A stretch of DNA of 64,000 nucleotides from Stenotrophomonas nematodicola. GTDB taxonomy: Bacteria; Pseudomonadota; Gammaproteobacteria; Xanthomonadales; Xanthomonadaceae. A model generated the notes under the pieces. That model had not been told where the DNA came from. It saw only the letters and a program-made list of their open reading frames with translations, and did not search any database. Every line of letters starts with the position of its first letter. Position 1 is the first letter of the stretch. Positions 1 through 9,057 of the stretch are shown piece by piece. A program made the position numbers and the translations under genes. Where the stretch lies: the NCBI RefSeq assembly GCF_009467805.1, contig NZ_WIAY01000008.1, positions 1 through 64,000 of the forward strand, written 5' to 3'.

Positions 1-60
1 ATCATCCTTCCTGCAGGCGCCTTCACAAGATACCTGCGCATACTGTCAAAGAACCTTGGA
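1..60 (-). promoter_or_regulatory. rRNA operon leader with boxA-like antitermination site
   Basis: Read on the minus strand, this stretch has the boxA-like core GTTCTTTGACA (positions 44-54), followed by a leader resembling those in front of 16S rRNA in Xanthomonadaceae. It lies downstream of two strong leftward promoters with no reading frame between. The 16S gene itself would begin to the left of the window. The identification rests on the boxA match and the promoter arrangement; no rRNA sequence is present to confirm it. Confidence 0.75.
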
Positions 61-117
61 GTCGGCCTCAGCGCCTTCCTCCGTGTGCCCCGACGTTTCC
101 GTCGTTGCGAGCCGCCC

Positions 118-145
118 ATTATAGCCGGCTTTTCCGCCTCGTCAA
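118..145 (-). promoter_or_regulatory. rrn proximal promoter (P2)
   Basis: On the minus strand there is a TTGACG -35 (140-145), a 16-base spacer and a consensus TATAAT -10 (118-123), followed by a GC-rich discriminator (GGGCGGCTCGC). A GC-rich discriminator next to a near-consensus promoter is the known signature of stringently controlled rRNA promoters. The same sequence block, from upstream of the -35 to the discriminator, recurs about 123 bases upstream as a second promoter. Confidence 0.82.
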
Positions 146-240
146 CACCTTTTTTCAAGGCCGTCTCACCGAAGTGGACGTTGTTGCCGATGCTGCTTCG
201 TCGTGTGACCCGGAGGTCTTTTCGTCGAAGCGAGCCGCCT

Positions 241-268
241 ATTATGTCAGGCTTTTCGTTTCCGTCAA
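241..268 (-). promoter_or_regulatory. rrn distal promoter (P1)
   Basis: On the minus strand there is a TTGACG -35 (263-268), a 16-base spacer and a CATAAT -10 (241-246), again followed by the discriminator GGCGGCTCGC. The block from GGTGTTGACG to GGCGGCTCGC is a near copy of the proximal promoter. Both promoters sit just downstream of tyrS and read the same way as tyrS, towards the rRNA leader at the window edge. Confidence 0.78.
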
Positions 269-420
269 CACCTTCTTTCGAAGTGGTTGCCGTCCTGTTC
301 CGGTGCGGTTGCCGCCTTGCGGTGGCCCCTGCGTCGGGGGAGGGAAAGTATGTCCCTATCGGCGGCATTTGTGAAGGGGGATCGTCACTTTTTTTGACGT
401 CTTCTTCTTCCGATTCAGGT

Positions 421-442
421 CCGGCCGCGTCACCGCGGCCGG
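421..442 (-). terminator. Hairpin downstream of tyrS
   Basis: A perfect 9-bp stem (CCGGCCGCG / CGCGGCCGG) with a 4-base TCAC loop begins 17 bases after the tyrS stop. There is no T-run next to the stem, so it is a weak or Rho-assisted terminator at best, or simply a stabilising 3' end that separates tyrS from the rrn promoters. Confidence 0.45.
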
Positions 443-458
443 AAACGCCTTGTGACGC

Positions 459-1670
459 TTAGGCCGCGACGAGCAGAACGCGCGCGAACGTGCGCTTGCC
501 GACCTGCAGCAGGCCTTCAAAACCGGGCGCGAACAGCGTCTGGGCGTCGTCCACGACCTCGCCATCCACCTTCACCGCCCGCTCCTTGAGCTTGCGGGAC
601 GCCTCGGAGTTGCTCGGGGTGAGCCCGGCGGCGGTCAGCAGTGCACCGATCCGCAGGCCTTCGGCCGGAATCGCCACTTCCTGCAGCGGCAGCAGGGTCA
701 CGTCGCCCTGCCCGGTCACGGCCGCGTTCCAGCCGGCGATGGCCTGGTCGGCAGCGGCCGCGTCATGGAAGCGGGTGGTCAGCTCCCGGGCGAGACGCAG
801 CTTCACCTCGCGCGGGTTCAAACCGCCCGCCTCGACCTGCGCACGCAGGTTCCTGGCCTCGGCTTCGCTGATATCGAAGGAGAGCAGCTCGATCCAGCGC
901 CACATGAGGTCGTCACCGATCTTCATGGTCTTGGTGACGATGTCGATGGCCGGTTCACTGATACCAATGTAGTTGTTGAGCGACTTGGACATCTTGGCCA
1001 CGCCGTCCAGGCCTTCCAGCAGCGGCATGGTCAAGACGATCTGCGGCTTCTGGCCGTAGTGCTCCTGCAGGCCCCGGCCCATCAGCAGGTTGAACTTCTG
1101 GTCGGTGCCGCCCAGTTCGACGTCGGCCTCCAGGGCCACCGAGTCGTAGCCCTGCACCAGCGGGTACAGGAATTCATGCAGGGCGATCGACTGCTGGGCG
1201 GCGTAGCGCTTGGCGAAGTCGTCGCGCTCGAGCATGCGGGCCACGGTGTGCTGGCCGGCCAGGCGGATCATGTCCGCCGCGCCCATCTTGCCGAACCACT
1301 CCGAGTTGAAGCGGACTTCGGTCCTGTCGCGGTCCAGTACCTTGAAGACCTGGTCCTCATAGGTACGTGCATTGGCCAGCACGTCGTCCTTGCTGAGCGG
1401 CTTGCGCGTGACGTTCTTGCCGGAGGGGTCGCCGATCATGCCGGTGAAGTCGCCGATCAGGAAGATGACCTGGTGGCCAAGGTCCTGGAACTGGCGCAGC
1501 TTGTTCAACAGCACGGTGTGGCCCAGGTGCAGATCCGGCGCGGTGGGGTCGAAGCCGGCCTTGATCCGCAGGGGACGGCCGCTTTCCAGACGCTGACGCA
1601 GCTCCTCGGACTTGAGGATCTCATCGGCGCCGCGACCGATCAGGGCAATGGCTTCTTCAATCGAGGACAC
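459..1670 (-). CDS. tyrS: Tyrosyl-tRNA synthetase
   Basis: This cytoplasmic enzyme charges tRNA-Tyr with tyrosine (class I aminoacyl-tRNA synthetase). The 403-residue protein carries the HIGH-type motif HLGH at residues 48-51 and an intact KMSKS at 226-230. The C-terminal ~70 residues ([18 protein letters not shown]) form an S4-like RNA-binding domain. The length fits the ~400-residue bacterial TyrZ-type subgroup rather than the longer TyrS of E. coli. The start at MSSIEEA is preceded by GGGAGTTG at a normal distance. It is divergent from the M23 peptidase gene and upstream of the rrn promoters. Confidence 0.97.
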   Translation of the reverse strand: MSSIEEAIALIGRGADEILKSEELRQRLESGRPLRIKAGFDPTAPDLHLGHTVLLNKLRQFQDLGHQVIFLIGDFTGMIGDPSGKNVTRKPLSKDDVLANARTYEDQVFKVLDRDRTEVRFNSEWFGKMGAADMIRLAGQHTVARMLERDDFAKRYAAQQSIALHEFLYPLVQGYDSVALEADVELGGTDQKFNLLMGRGLQEHYGQKPQIVLTMPLLEGLDGVAKMSKSLNNYIGISEPAIDIVTKTMKIGDDLMWRWIELLSFDISEAEARNLRAQVEAGGLNPREVKLRLARELTTRFHDAAAADQAIAGWNAAVTGQGDVTLLPLQEVAIPAEGLRIGALLTAAGLTPSNSEASRKLKERAVKVDGEVVDDAQTLFAPGFEGLLQVGKRTFARVLLVAA

Positions 1671-1761
1671 GTGACAACTCCCGGCAATGCCTTATTTACA
1701 TGAATGACGTTAATTACAAGTTAACCGCAAGCGCTTCACAAAAGCCAATAGGCACAAGGGT

Positions 1762-1790
1762 TTGACGCACTATTTATACCTGTCTATGTT
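1762..1790 (+). promoter_or_regulatory. Sigma-70-type promoter of the M23 peptidase gene
   Basis: TTGACG (1762-1767), a 17-base spacer and TATGTT (1785-1790) lie 49 bases before the peptidase start codon in the divergent tyrS intergenic region. Spacing is ideal and the -35 is strong; the -10 matches four of six consensus bases. Confidence 0.5.
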
Positions 1791-1838
1791 ACCGACGTTT
1801 GGGCCCGCGCTCCCGGGCCAGCCAGGAACAGACCCACG

Positions 1839-3302
1839 ATGCTGAACTCCGATCAAGGCCGCGCGCGCAAGCAGCGCTTCAAGGAACGCCTTCACGTCCT
1901 TCACGACACCGCCCTCCATCGGAAGCTCAAGCAGCATCTGCCCGCAGCCTTCAACCAGCGCTGGACCCGCCGCCACTGGATGCATGCCAGTCTCTTCGCC
2001 ACCATTGGCGCGCTGGTGGCCACCATCGTCCCCGGCTTCTCGCACACCATCGAATCCCCCTACTCCGAGGGCCATGCCACGCTGGCCCTGCCGTTGCCGC
2101 CGCTCTCGCAGGAACGCCGCCTGCAGACGCCGGGCGACAGCTGGCAGGTGCTGCGCGTGCAGCGCGGCCAGACCCTCAGCAACCTGTTCGACGAGGCCGG
2201 CATCCCGGCCACGGTGATGCACCAGGTGCTGGAGCATCCTGGCGCGCGGCAGGCCCTGACCAAGCTGCGTCCCGGCGCGGAGATCGCCTTCGACCTGCCC
2301 CTGTCCGGCGACCTGCGCACGATCCGCTTCGACCGCGATGCCGACAACCGCGTCGAACTGTCATTGAAGGACAACCAGATCACCGAGAAGGTGATCAAGC
2401 GCGAGTCCTCGACCCGGCGCGTGGTCGCCAGCGGGGAAATCACCAGTTCGCTGTACGCCGCGGCGCGCAAGGCCGGGCTGTCGCCGTCGGCGATCGCCAC
2501 GATGACCGACGAGATCTTCAAGTACGACATCGACTTCTCCAAGGACCTGCAGCCGGGCGACCGCTTCAGCGTGGTGCTGGATGAGACCTGGCGCGAGGGC
2601 GAGAAGGTGGACACCAGCAAGATCCTGGCGGCGACCTTCACCTCGGGTGGCAAGACCTACAGCGGGTTCCGCTTCGACCGCAACGGCAAGTCCGAGTATT
2701 TCGATGCCAGCGGCCGGCCGCTGAAGAAGAGCTTCATCCGCATGCCGATCCCGTTCGCGCGGCTGAGCTCCAGCTTTGGCGCGCGCAAGCACCCGGTGCT
2801 GGGCAAGATGCGCATGCACAAGGGCGTGGACTACGCCGCGCGCACCGGCACGCCGATCATGGCCGCCGGCGATGCCCGCGTGCAGTTCGCCGGCACGCAG
2901 CGCGGCTACGGCAATGTGGTGATCCTGGACCACGGCCGCGGCCACACCACGCTGTACGGGCACATGTCGCGCTTCGGTGCGATCAAGACCGGCCAGCGCG
3001 TGGCGCAGGGCACGGTGATCGGCTATGTCGGCTCGACCGGCCTGGCCACCGGCCCGCACCTGCACTACGAATTCCGCGTCAACGGCGTGCATCGCAATCC
3101 GCTGTCGGTGACGATGCCGCCGCCGGAGCCGCTGCAGGGCAGCGAGTTGGCCGCGTTCCGCGCGCAGACCGCGCCGGCGCTGGCCCGCATCCAGGGCATG
3201 GAGAAGCTGATCTACGCCGACGCGTCGCCGGCACCGGTGGCGGACAAGGCCGCGACGGCCACCGCCAGCGCGGCCAAACCGGCCAAGCCCAGCCGCGGTT
3301 GA
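1839..3302 (+). CDS. M23 family murein endopeptidase (MepM/YebA-like)
   Basis: This is a probable cell-wall endopeptidase that cuts peptide cross-links between glycan strands during envelope growth. The 487-residue protein has a cytoplasmic N-terminus, one membrane segment at about 46-67 (ASLFATIGALVATIVPGF), an OapA/LysM-like segment (RVQRGQTLSNLF, near 107), and a C-terminal peptidase M23 domain with the zinc-ligand motifs HKGVD and HLHYEF. The last ~40 residues are a low-complexity Ala/Lys tail. Domain order and length match YebA/MepM of Enterobacteria. Substrate specificity is inferred from the family. Confidence 0.9.
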   Translation: MLNSDQGRARKQRFKERLHVLHDTALHRKLKQHLPAAFNQRWTRRHWMHASLFATIGALVATIVPGFSHTIESPYSEGHATLALPLPPLSQERRLQTPGDSWQVLRVQRGQTLSNLFDEAGIPATVMHQVLEHPGARQALTKLRPGAEIAFDLPLSGDLRTIRFDRDADNRVELSLKDNQITEKVIKRESSTRRVVASGEITSSLYAAARKAGLSPSAIATMTDEIFKYDIDFSKDLQPGDRFSVVLDETWREGEKVDTSKILAATFTSGGKTYSGFRFDRNGKSEYFDASGRPLKKSFIRMPIPFARLSSSFGARKHPVLGKMRMHKGVDYAARTGTPIMAAGDARVQFAGTQRGYGNVVILDHGRGHTTLYGHMSRFGAIKTGQRVAQGTVIGYVGSTGLATGPHLHYEFRVNGVHRNPLSVTMPPPEPLQGSELAAFRAQTAPALARIQGMEKLIYADASPAPVADKAATATASAAKPAKPSRG

Positions 3303-3398
3303 CCGTCGCGCCGCCGGTTCGATGCGCGCGACCACGCGCGCATTGACGACGGCCGCTGCTTGCGCGGAAGCTGGCCGCACTCCGTTCAAGCGCCTGCC

Positions 3399-4523
3399 AT
3401 GACTGCTGTCGATCCGCATACTCCGCTTTACCTGGGCCTGATGTCCGGCACCAGCGCCGATGGCATCGATGCCGCGCTGGTGCAGTTTCCCGCCGAGGGC
3501 GGCTGCCGCTTTGTGCACGGGCATACCCATCCCTGGGACCCGACGCTGCGTGCCGACCTGATCGCGTTGGGCGAAGGCGGCGACATCACCTCGCTGGATG
3601 CGCTGGGGCGGATCGACGCCGAGGTCGGCATCCAGTTCGCCGCCGCCGCCAATGCCCTGCTGCTCGCCAGCGGGGTACAGCGCGCGCAGGTCCGTGCGAT
3701 CGGCTCGCACGGCCAGACGGTGCGCCACCGCCCGCTGGGCGATCCGGCCTTCACCTGGCAGCTGGGCGATGCCAACCGCATCGCCGAGCTGACCGGGATC
3801 ACCACGGTGGCCGATTTCCGCCGACGCGACGTGGCCGCCGGCGGGCATGGCGCGCCGCTGATGCCGGCGTTCCACCTGGCGATGCTCGGCACCACCGGCG
3901 AAGACCGGGCGATCCTCAACCTGGGTGGCATCGCCAACCTGACCCTGATTCCCCGTGAGGGCGTTCCGCGCGGCTTCGATACCGGGCCCGCCAACGCGCT
4001 GATGGATGCGTGGTGCCAGCGCCATCGCGGGGTGCCGTTCGATGCCGATGGTGCGTTCGCGGCCAGCGGGCAGGTGGACGAACCCTTGCTGGCGCACTGG
4101 CGGGCCGATCCCTGGTTCGCGCTGCCGCCGCCGAAGAGCACCGGACGCGAGCAGTTCCACCTGGCCTGGGCCGAGGCGGCGATGGACGGGGAGGCCCGGT
4201 CACCGGCCGATGTACAGGCCACGCTGCTGGAGCTGACCGCCGCCACCGTGGCCGACGCGCTGCTGGCCCACCTGCCGGGCGCGGCGCGGCTGCTGGTGTG
4301 CGGGGGCGGCGTGCGCAATCCGGCGCTGCTGCGGCGACTGGGGGCGCGCCTGCCGGGCGTGGTCATCGAATCCAGCGCGGTGCATGGGCTGGACCCGGAT
4401 TACCTGGAGGCGATGGGGTTTGCGTGGCTGGCGCAGCGGACGCTGGACGGCCTGCCGGGCAATCTGCCGAGCGTAAGCGGCGCACGCGGGCCGCGGATAC
4501 TGGGTGCGATCCATCCGGCGTAG
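3399..4523 (+). CDS. anmK: Anhydro-N-acetylmuramic acid kinase
   Basis: This enzyme phosphorylates and opens 1,6-anhydro-MurNAc released from recycled peptidoglycan, giving MurNAc-6-phosphate. The 374-residue protein starts with the family signature [15 protein letters not shown] and carries the nucleotide-binding segments [10 protein letters not shown] and [12 protein letters not shown]. Length is that of AnmK (~370). A frame-extended ATG exists at 3360, but the start at 3399 (MTAVDPHTP) gives the usual N-terminus. A murein hydrolase lies upstream and an AmpG-family permease downstream, so wall turnover and recycling genes are grouped here. Its TAG stop is followed by a SMAG repeat array. 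Confidence 0.94.
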   Translation: MTAVDPHTPLYLGLMSGTSADGIDAALVQFPAEGGCRFVHGHTHPWDPTLRADLIALGEGGDITSLDALGRIDAEVGIQFAAAANALLLASGVQRAQVRAIGSHGQTVRHRPLGDPAFTWQLGDANRIAELTGITTVADFRRRDVAAGGHGAPLMPAFHLAMLGTTGEDRAILNLGGIANLTLIPREGVPRGFDTGPANALMDAWCQRHRGVPFDADGAFAASGQVDEPLLAHWRADPWFALPPPKSTGREQFHLAWAEAAMDGEARSPADVQATLLELTAATVADALLAHLPGAARLLVCGGGVRNPALLRRLGARLPGVVIESSAVHGLDPDYLEAMGFAWLAQRTLDGLPGNLPSVSGARGPRILGAIHPA

Positions 4524-4562
4524 TGCCGGGTTTCGGGTTGGCAGGTGGGTATTGCGCCTGGA

Positions 4563-4855
4563 GCAGCCGGGCAGAGCCCGGCTCTACGGGGGCGTGGTGC
4601 GGGGAATGGCCGGCGGCATGGCGCGGCGCGCAGCCGGGCAGAGCCCGGCTCTACGGGGGCGTGGTGCGGAGAACGGCCGGGGGGCATGGCGCGGCGCGCA
4701 GCCGGGCAGAGCCCGGCTCTACGGGGGCGTGGTGCGGAGAACAGCCGGTGGCATGGTGCGGCGCGCAGCCGGGCAGAGCCCGGCTCTACGGGGCGTGGTG
4801 CGGAGAACAGCCGGCGGCATGGCGCGGCGCGCAGCCGGGCAGAGCCCGGCTCTAC
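4563..4855 (-). repeat. Tandem array of five SMAG (GTAG-headed REP) elements
   Basis: Five identical 25-base palindromic units, GTAGAGCCGGGCTCTGCCC plus GGCTGC on the minus strand, lie at 4563-4587, 4630-4654, 4698-4722, 4765-4789 and 4831-4855. The period is 66-68 bases. The ~42-base segments between units are also nearly identical, so the whole ~67-base block has been amplified. The GTAG head followed by a short hairpin is the known pattern of Stenotrophomonas SMAG repeats, which RAYT transposases mobilise; no RAYT gene is in the window. Confidence 0.88.
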
Positions 4856-5076
4856 GGGGGGGCGTCGGGGAGGGCCTGGAGGGCGGCGATGGCGTCTGCG
4901 AGAGCATTCACTTCGGGGTCGTGGAAGCCGCTGCGGACGTCCAGTTCGCTGGTGAACAGGCCCTGTTCGAGCAGCACCATGCAGGTGTGTTCACGGGTCC
5001 AGCCGCGCGCCACGGCGACGCGCCGGATACGCTCGTTCAACAGCGGGTCCAGATCCCGCAGCAGCAGATCGACCAT
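4852..5076 (-). CDS. Small ribbon-helix-helix-like protein (FitA/antitoxin-like), unknown target
   Basis: This 74-residue acidic protein starts MVDLLLRDLDPLLNERI. That is the pattern of Arc/FitA-type ribbon-helix-helix proteins: a short beta strand followed by two helices (IRRVAVARGWT, EHTCMVLLEQGLF). No toxin partner gene lies next to it, so it may be an orphan antitoxin or a small regulator. An upstream in-frame ATG (5151) would add 25 poorly structured residues and is less likely. The TAG stop (4852-4854) is supplied by the GTAG head of the last SMAG unit, so the repeat abuts and closes the gene. Confidence 0.65.
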   Translation of the reverse strand: MVDLLLRDLDPLLNERIRRVAVARGWTREHTCMVLLEQGLFTSELDVRSGFHDPEVNALADAIAALQALPDAPP

Positions 5077-5178
5077 TGTTCTCCCCGTCGGCAAGCACCG
5101 CCCCCACGGCACAACAGTCCCCATCATCCAACAGCACACTGCGGGTGGCAAACCGGGGCGGCCGGCCCCCGCCGGCGG

Positions 5179-6711
5179 TCAGCCGGTGGCGGCGGTCTGG
5201 GTGGTGGCATCCACTTCCCGGCGCAGCCACCAGGCCATCAGCAGGCCGGGAACGCCGACCAGCACCGAGACCAGGAAGAAGGTCTGCCAGCCATAGGCAT
5301 CGGCCAGCACGCCTGCGAACGGCCCCACGAACACCCGCCCCAGCGTGGCGAACGCCGACAGCAGCGCGTAGTGGGTGGCCGAGAAGCGCGTGCCGCACAA
5401 CCCGCTGAGCAGGGCCACGAAGGCTGCCGTGCCCATGCCGCCCGCGAAGTTGTCCAGGCTGAGGGCAAACAGCAGCAGGCTGTCCATCAGCGTGGCGTGC
5501 TCAAGGTGCACGATCAGCAGGTTGAAGGCCGGGACGGTGACCGAGCCCCATGCCCCGGCACCTTCGCGGGCCAGCGCGTAGAAGCCCAGGTTGGACACCA
5601 GCTGCAGTACGCCAAAGCCCAGCAGGGCCTGCGACAAGCGCAGGCGCAACAGGAAGAAGCCGCCCACGATGGCGCCCACGATGGTCATCAACAGACCGAT
5701 GGTCTTGTTGGCCAGGCCCACTTCGGCCTGGCTGAAGCCCATGCCCTTCAGCAGGAACGGCGTGGACAGGCTGAGGGCGAATGCATCACCGATCTTGTAC
5801 AGCACCACCAGCGCGAGGAACGCACCGGCCCCGCGCATGCCGAAATAGCTGCGCAGCGAGGCGTTGAGGGTCTGGAAGGGAATCCAGCGGGTCACGCCGA
5901 GGCCGACGGTCATTGCGCCGGCGATCTGGCTGACCACGAAGGTGAGCCGGGTCCAGCGGTCGCTGCTGTCCGGGTCCAGGCCGACCAGCACCAGCAGGTA
6001 GTGCACCACCCACGCGCCGACCGCGACACCGGCCACCAGGGCCACGAACCCGCGCAGCTCGCCACCGGCACGGGACACCGGCGCGGTGAAGCGCGCGGGC
6101 AGGCGCGGCATCAGCAGCAGGGCCAGCACCCCTACCCCGACCGCCAGCCCCGCCATCACCCGGTACACCTGCGGCCAACTCTGCCACTGCTCGGCCCAGA
6201 TCAGGGTGATGCCACCGGACAGGACCATCGCCAGGCGGTAGCCCAGCACGGTGAACGAGCCGCCCAGGCCGCGTTCGGCCGGTTCCAGCAGGTCGGTGCG
6301 GTAGGCGTCGATCACCACGTCCAGGGTGGCCGACAGGCAGGCCACCAGTACCGCGACCCCGGCGAACAGGGGCAGGTTGCGCGACGGCGACAGACTGCTC
6401 ATCAACACCAGAGCGGCGGCCAGCGCGAACAGCAGCAGGACGATCCAGCCGCGGCGACGGCCCAGCAGCGGGATGTCGAAACGGTCGATCAGCGGCGCCC
6501 ACAGGAACTTGAAGGTGTACGGGATGCCGATCAGGGACAGGAAACCGAGCGTGACCAGGTCCAGCCCGTCCACGGTCAGCCAGGCCTGCATGGCCCCGCC
6601 GGTCAGCGCCAGCGGCAAGCCGGAGGCGAAGCCCAGCAGCAGGATCACGAACAGGCGTCGTGCCCGCTGCAGGGGGGTATGCGGCACCGACACCGCCGCC
6701 GCTTCATTCAT
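5179..6711 (-). CDS. AmpG-family muropeptide permease (MFS)
   Basis: This inner-membrane protein of 510 residues has about 14 hydrophobic segments and the AmpG-like N-terminus (LFVILLLGFASGLPLALTGG, then FLSLIGIPYTFKFLWAP). AmpG proteins import GlcNAc-anhydroMurNAc peptides for wall recycling and, where AmpR exists, for beta-lactamase induction. The nearby anmK supports that role. Its start codon overlaps the xthA stop by 4 bases (ATGA type), so the two are co-transcribed. AmpG paralogues are common in Stenotrophomonas, so which copy this is cannot be told from sequence alone. Confidence 0.88.
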   Translation of the reverse strand: MNEAAAVSVPHTPLQRARRLFVILLLGFASGLPLALTGGAMQAWLTVDGLDLVTLGFLSLIGIPYTFKFLWAPLIDRFDIPLLGRRRGWIVLLLFALAAALVLMSSLSPSRNLPLFAGVAVLVACLSATLDVVIDAYRTDLLEPAERGLGGSFTVLGYRLAMVLSGGITLIWAEQWQSWPQVYRVMAGLAVGVGVLALLLMPRLPARFTAPVSRAGGELRGFVALVAGVAVGAWVVHYLLVLVGLDPDSSDRWTRLTFVVSQIAGAMTVGLGVTRWIPFQTLNASLRSYFGMRGAGAFLALVVLYKIGDAFALSLSTPFLLKGMGFSQAEVGLANKTIGLLMTIVGAIVGGFFLLRLRLSQALLGFGVLQLVSNLGFYALAREGAGAWGSVTVPAFNLLIVHLEHATLMDSLLLFALSLDNFAGGMGTAAFVALLSGLCGTRFSATHYALLSAFATLGRVFVGPFAGVLADAYGWQTFFLVSVLVGVPGLLMAWWLRREVDATTQTAATG

Positions 6712-7508
6712 GGGGCGTAGTCCACCGTGAACGGGGCATGGTCGGAGAAGCGCTCATCGCGGTAGATCGAGCAGCTGCGCAGGCGCTCGCGCAGGCCGGG
6801 GCTGACAAACTGGTAGTCGATACGCCAACCCACGTTGTTGGCGCGGGCCGCGCCGCGGTTGCTCCACCAGGTGTAGTCCTCGCCGTCGGGGTGGAGCAGG
6901 CGGTAGGCATCGGTCCAGCCCTGGCCGGCGGCGATGTCCAGCGCCTGGCCGGCGTCCACGCACTGGCCGTTGAGCCAGTCGCGCTCGGGCGGCAGGCAGC
7001 CGGAGTTCTTCTGGTTGGACTTCCAGTTCTTGATGTCCAGCGCCGAGCGCACGATGTTCCAGTCGCCGCACAGGACGTAGTCGCGGCCGCTGGCCAGCCA
7101 TTCGGCCAGGATCGGGCGCAGCCACTCCATCACCTCGAACTTGAAGCCCTGGCGCAGGTCGCCCGAGCTGCCGGAGGGGATATAGAACGAGACCACGCTG
7201 AGGTTGCCATAGCGGGCCTCGATGTAGCGGCCTTCATCGTCAAACGGCGCCCAGCCCAGCGAGGTGATCACCTGATCGGGCTCGCGCCTGCTGTAGATGG
7301 CCACGCCGCTGTAGCCCTTCTTGGTGATGGCGTCGCGGTAGAAACAGTGGTGGCCGTCCGGGCGGAACATCGGGTCGGTCAGCTGGTCTTCCTGGGCCTT
7401 GGTCTCCTGGATGCACAGCACGTCGGCGTGCTGGGCGCGGAACCAGTCGAGGAAGCCCTTGGTGGCAGCGGAACGGATGCCGTTGGCGTTGAAGCTGATG
7501 ATGCGCAT
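6708..7508 (-). CDS. xthA: Exodeoxyribonuclease III family AP endonuclease
   Basis: This DNA-repair enzyme nicks at abasic sites and trims 3' blocking groups. The 266-residue protein shows the endonuclease/exonuclease/phosphatase fold motifs in order: N-terminal NANG, IQETKAQ with the metal-binding Glu, the YIPSG loop, CGDWNI with the catalytic Asp/Asn pair, and the C-terminal SDHAPF with the catalytic His. The frame is open far upstream, but MRIISFNANGIRS is the universal start of this family. It overlaps the AmpG-family permease gene by 4 bases. Of the two Xth subgroups, the sequence cannot settle which. Confidence 0.93.
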   Translation of the reverse strand: MRIISFNANGIRSAATKGFLDWFRAQHADVLCIQETKAQEDQLTDPMFRPDGHHCFYRDAITKKGYSGVAIYSRREPDQVITSLGWAPFDDEGRYIEARYGNLSVVSFYIPSGSSGDLRQGFKFEVMEWLRPILAEWLASGRDYVLCGDWNIVRSALDIKNWKSNQKNSGCLPPERDWLNGQCVDAGQALDIAAGQGWTDAYRLLHPDGEDYTWWSNRGAARANNVGWRIDYQFVSPGLRERLRSCSIYRDERFSDHAPFTVDYAP

Positions 7509-7670
7509 GCTGACCCGGGTCTGGAGCGGTAACCGGCAAAGCATACCGGGTTGACCCCCGGCCCGGCTGGCCGGATCCGGCCGCTGCAGGCCCCGCGACC
7601 GTCTGCCGCGAGCCTGAATTGCCGCCCATGCATTAGGATTTGCGCTCCAAATGAATTGAATAGAGTCTAG

Positions 7671-8330
7671 ATGAGCGACCATCGCCACCGTTTTCTGCAA
7701 CTTGCCCTGACCGCCGATGCCCTGCGCTTCGGCCAGTTCACCCTGAAGTCCGGCCGCCTGAGCCCCTACTTCTTCAACGCCGGCCGTTTCGATTCCGGCG
7801 CCCGCATGGTCCAGCTGGCGGCCTGCTATGCCGATGCGGTGGAAGCCACCGGGCTGAAATTCGACGTGGTCTTCGGGCCGGCCTACAAGGGCATCCCGCT
7901 GGCCACCGCGACCGCCTGCGAGTTCGCCCAGCGCGGGCGCGACCTGCCGCTGAGCTTCAACCGCAAGGAAGCCAAGGCCCACGGCGAGGGCGGCAACCTG
8001 ATCGGCGCGGACATGAACGGCAAGCGCGTGCTGATCGTCGATGACGTGATCACTGCCGGTACCGCGATCCGCGAGGCCCTGGCCATCATCAAGGGCGCCG
8101 GCGGCACCCCGGCCGGGATCGTGGTGGCGCTGGACCGCCAGGAGATCGCGTCGGAGACCGACCAGCGATCGGCCGCCCAGGCCGTGGCCGAGGAAGCCGG
8201 CATTCCGGTAGTGGCCGTGGCCACGCTGGCAGACCTGCTTGATTTTGCCTCCGGAAATCCGGAACTTGTCGGCTACAGGCAGCCGCTGGAGGACTATCGG
8301 TCCCGCTACGGCAGCCGTCCTACGCGCTGA
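7671..8330 (+). CDS. pyrE: Orotate phosphoribosyltransferase
   Basis: This enzyme converts orotate and PRPP to orotidine-5'-phosphate in pyrimidine synthesis. The 219-residue protein has the PRPP-binding loop VLIVDDVITAGTAI and the N-terminal FGQFTLKSGRLSPYFFNAG typical of the gammaproteobacterial enzyme. It is divergent from xthA. A secreted-protein gene follows 20 bases downstream on the same strand and may share the transcript. Confidence 0.97.
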   Translation: MSDHRHRFLQLALTADALRFGQFTLKSGRLSPYFFNAGRFDSGARMVQLAACYADAVEATGLKFDVVFGPAYKGIPLATATACEFAQRGRDLPLSFNRKEAKAHGEGGNLIGADMNGKRVLIVDDVITAGTAIREALAIIKGAGGTPAGIVVALDRQEIASETDQRSAAQAVAEEAGIPVVAVATLADLLDFASGNPELVGYRQPLEDYRSRYGSRPTR

Positions 8331-8349
8331 CAGCAGGGGGCTGTCCACC

Positions 8350-9018
8350 ATGTCCAGGGTTTCCGCCATTGTCGTGACCGGCCTGCTGCTGGCATTGCCA
8401 GCGTCGTGGGCGCAGGCCCAGAAGGCGCGCAGCGATGTGTCCGTCAAGCCGAAGAAGCTGTTCTGCTGGAACCAGGGCAACGAGCGGATCTGCAGCGATG
8501 CGCTGCCCCAGGACGCGGTGAACGCCGCACGCGAGGAGTTCAGCGTCAACAGCGGCCTGCGTCGCGGTGAGGTGCAGCGCGCGATGACCGAAGAGGAACG
8601 CGCCGGCGCCGCGGTGGAGGCCGCCCAGCGCCGGCTGGACCTGGCCGCCGAGCAGACCCGCCAGCGCACCGAGCAGGCGATGCTGTCCACGTATGAGAAC
8701 GAGGCGGACCTGCGCCGGGTGTTCGTCGAACGCACCGGCATCCTGGACAACAACATCCAGACCGCCCACTACAACGTGGCCAGCCTGCGCGATGCGCTGG
8801 TGACGCTGCTGTCGACGGCGGGCAACCGCGAGCTGGCCGGATCGCCGGTGGCCGACAAGCAGGCCGCGGAGATCCGCCAGCGCCACACCGAACTGCTGGC
8901 GCAGAAGCGAATGCAGGCCTCGTTCGAACAGCAGCGCATCGCGCTGGATGCGGAGATCGAGGAAACGCTGCAGCGGTACCGGTTGTTGAAGGGTGCGGCG
9001 AGCGATCCTCGCGGGTAG
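8350..9018 (+). CDS. Secreted conserved hypothetical protein with coiled coil
   Basis: This 222-residue protein has a signal peptide (hydrophobic IVVTGLLLALPASWAQA, cleavage near residue 23). Two cysteines follow (LFCWNQGNERICSD, likely one disulfide), then a long Ala/Glu/Arg-rich helical region typical of coiled coils (EEERAGAAVEAAQRRL onwards). I recognise no named domain; the length and position after pyrE fit a periplasmic protein conserved in Xanthomonadaceae. The start MSRVSAIV was chosen because it opens the signal peptide; an in-frame ATG at 8239 lies inside pyrE. Confidence 0.75.
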   Translation: MSRVSAIVVTGLLLALPASWAQAQKARSDVSVKPKKLFCWNQGNERICSDALPQDAVNAAREEFSVNSGLRRGEVQRAMTEEERAGAAVEAAQRRLDLAAEQTRQRTEQAMLSTYENEADLRRVFVERTGILDNNIQTAHYNVASLRDALVTLLSTAGNRELAGSPVADKQAAEIRQRHTELLAQKRMQASFEQQRIALDAEIEETLQRYRLLKGAASDPRG

Positions 9019-9057
9019 GCGACCGGGTCGCGCCCGGCGCTGAGGCCAGGACAAAAG

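Noticed and set aside
4563..4855. CRISPR-like array (25-base repeats with regular spacing)
   Set aside because: The segments between the repeats are nearly identical to each other, not unique spacers; the unit is a GTAG-headed palindrome; there is no cas gene.
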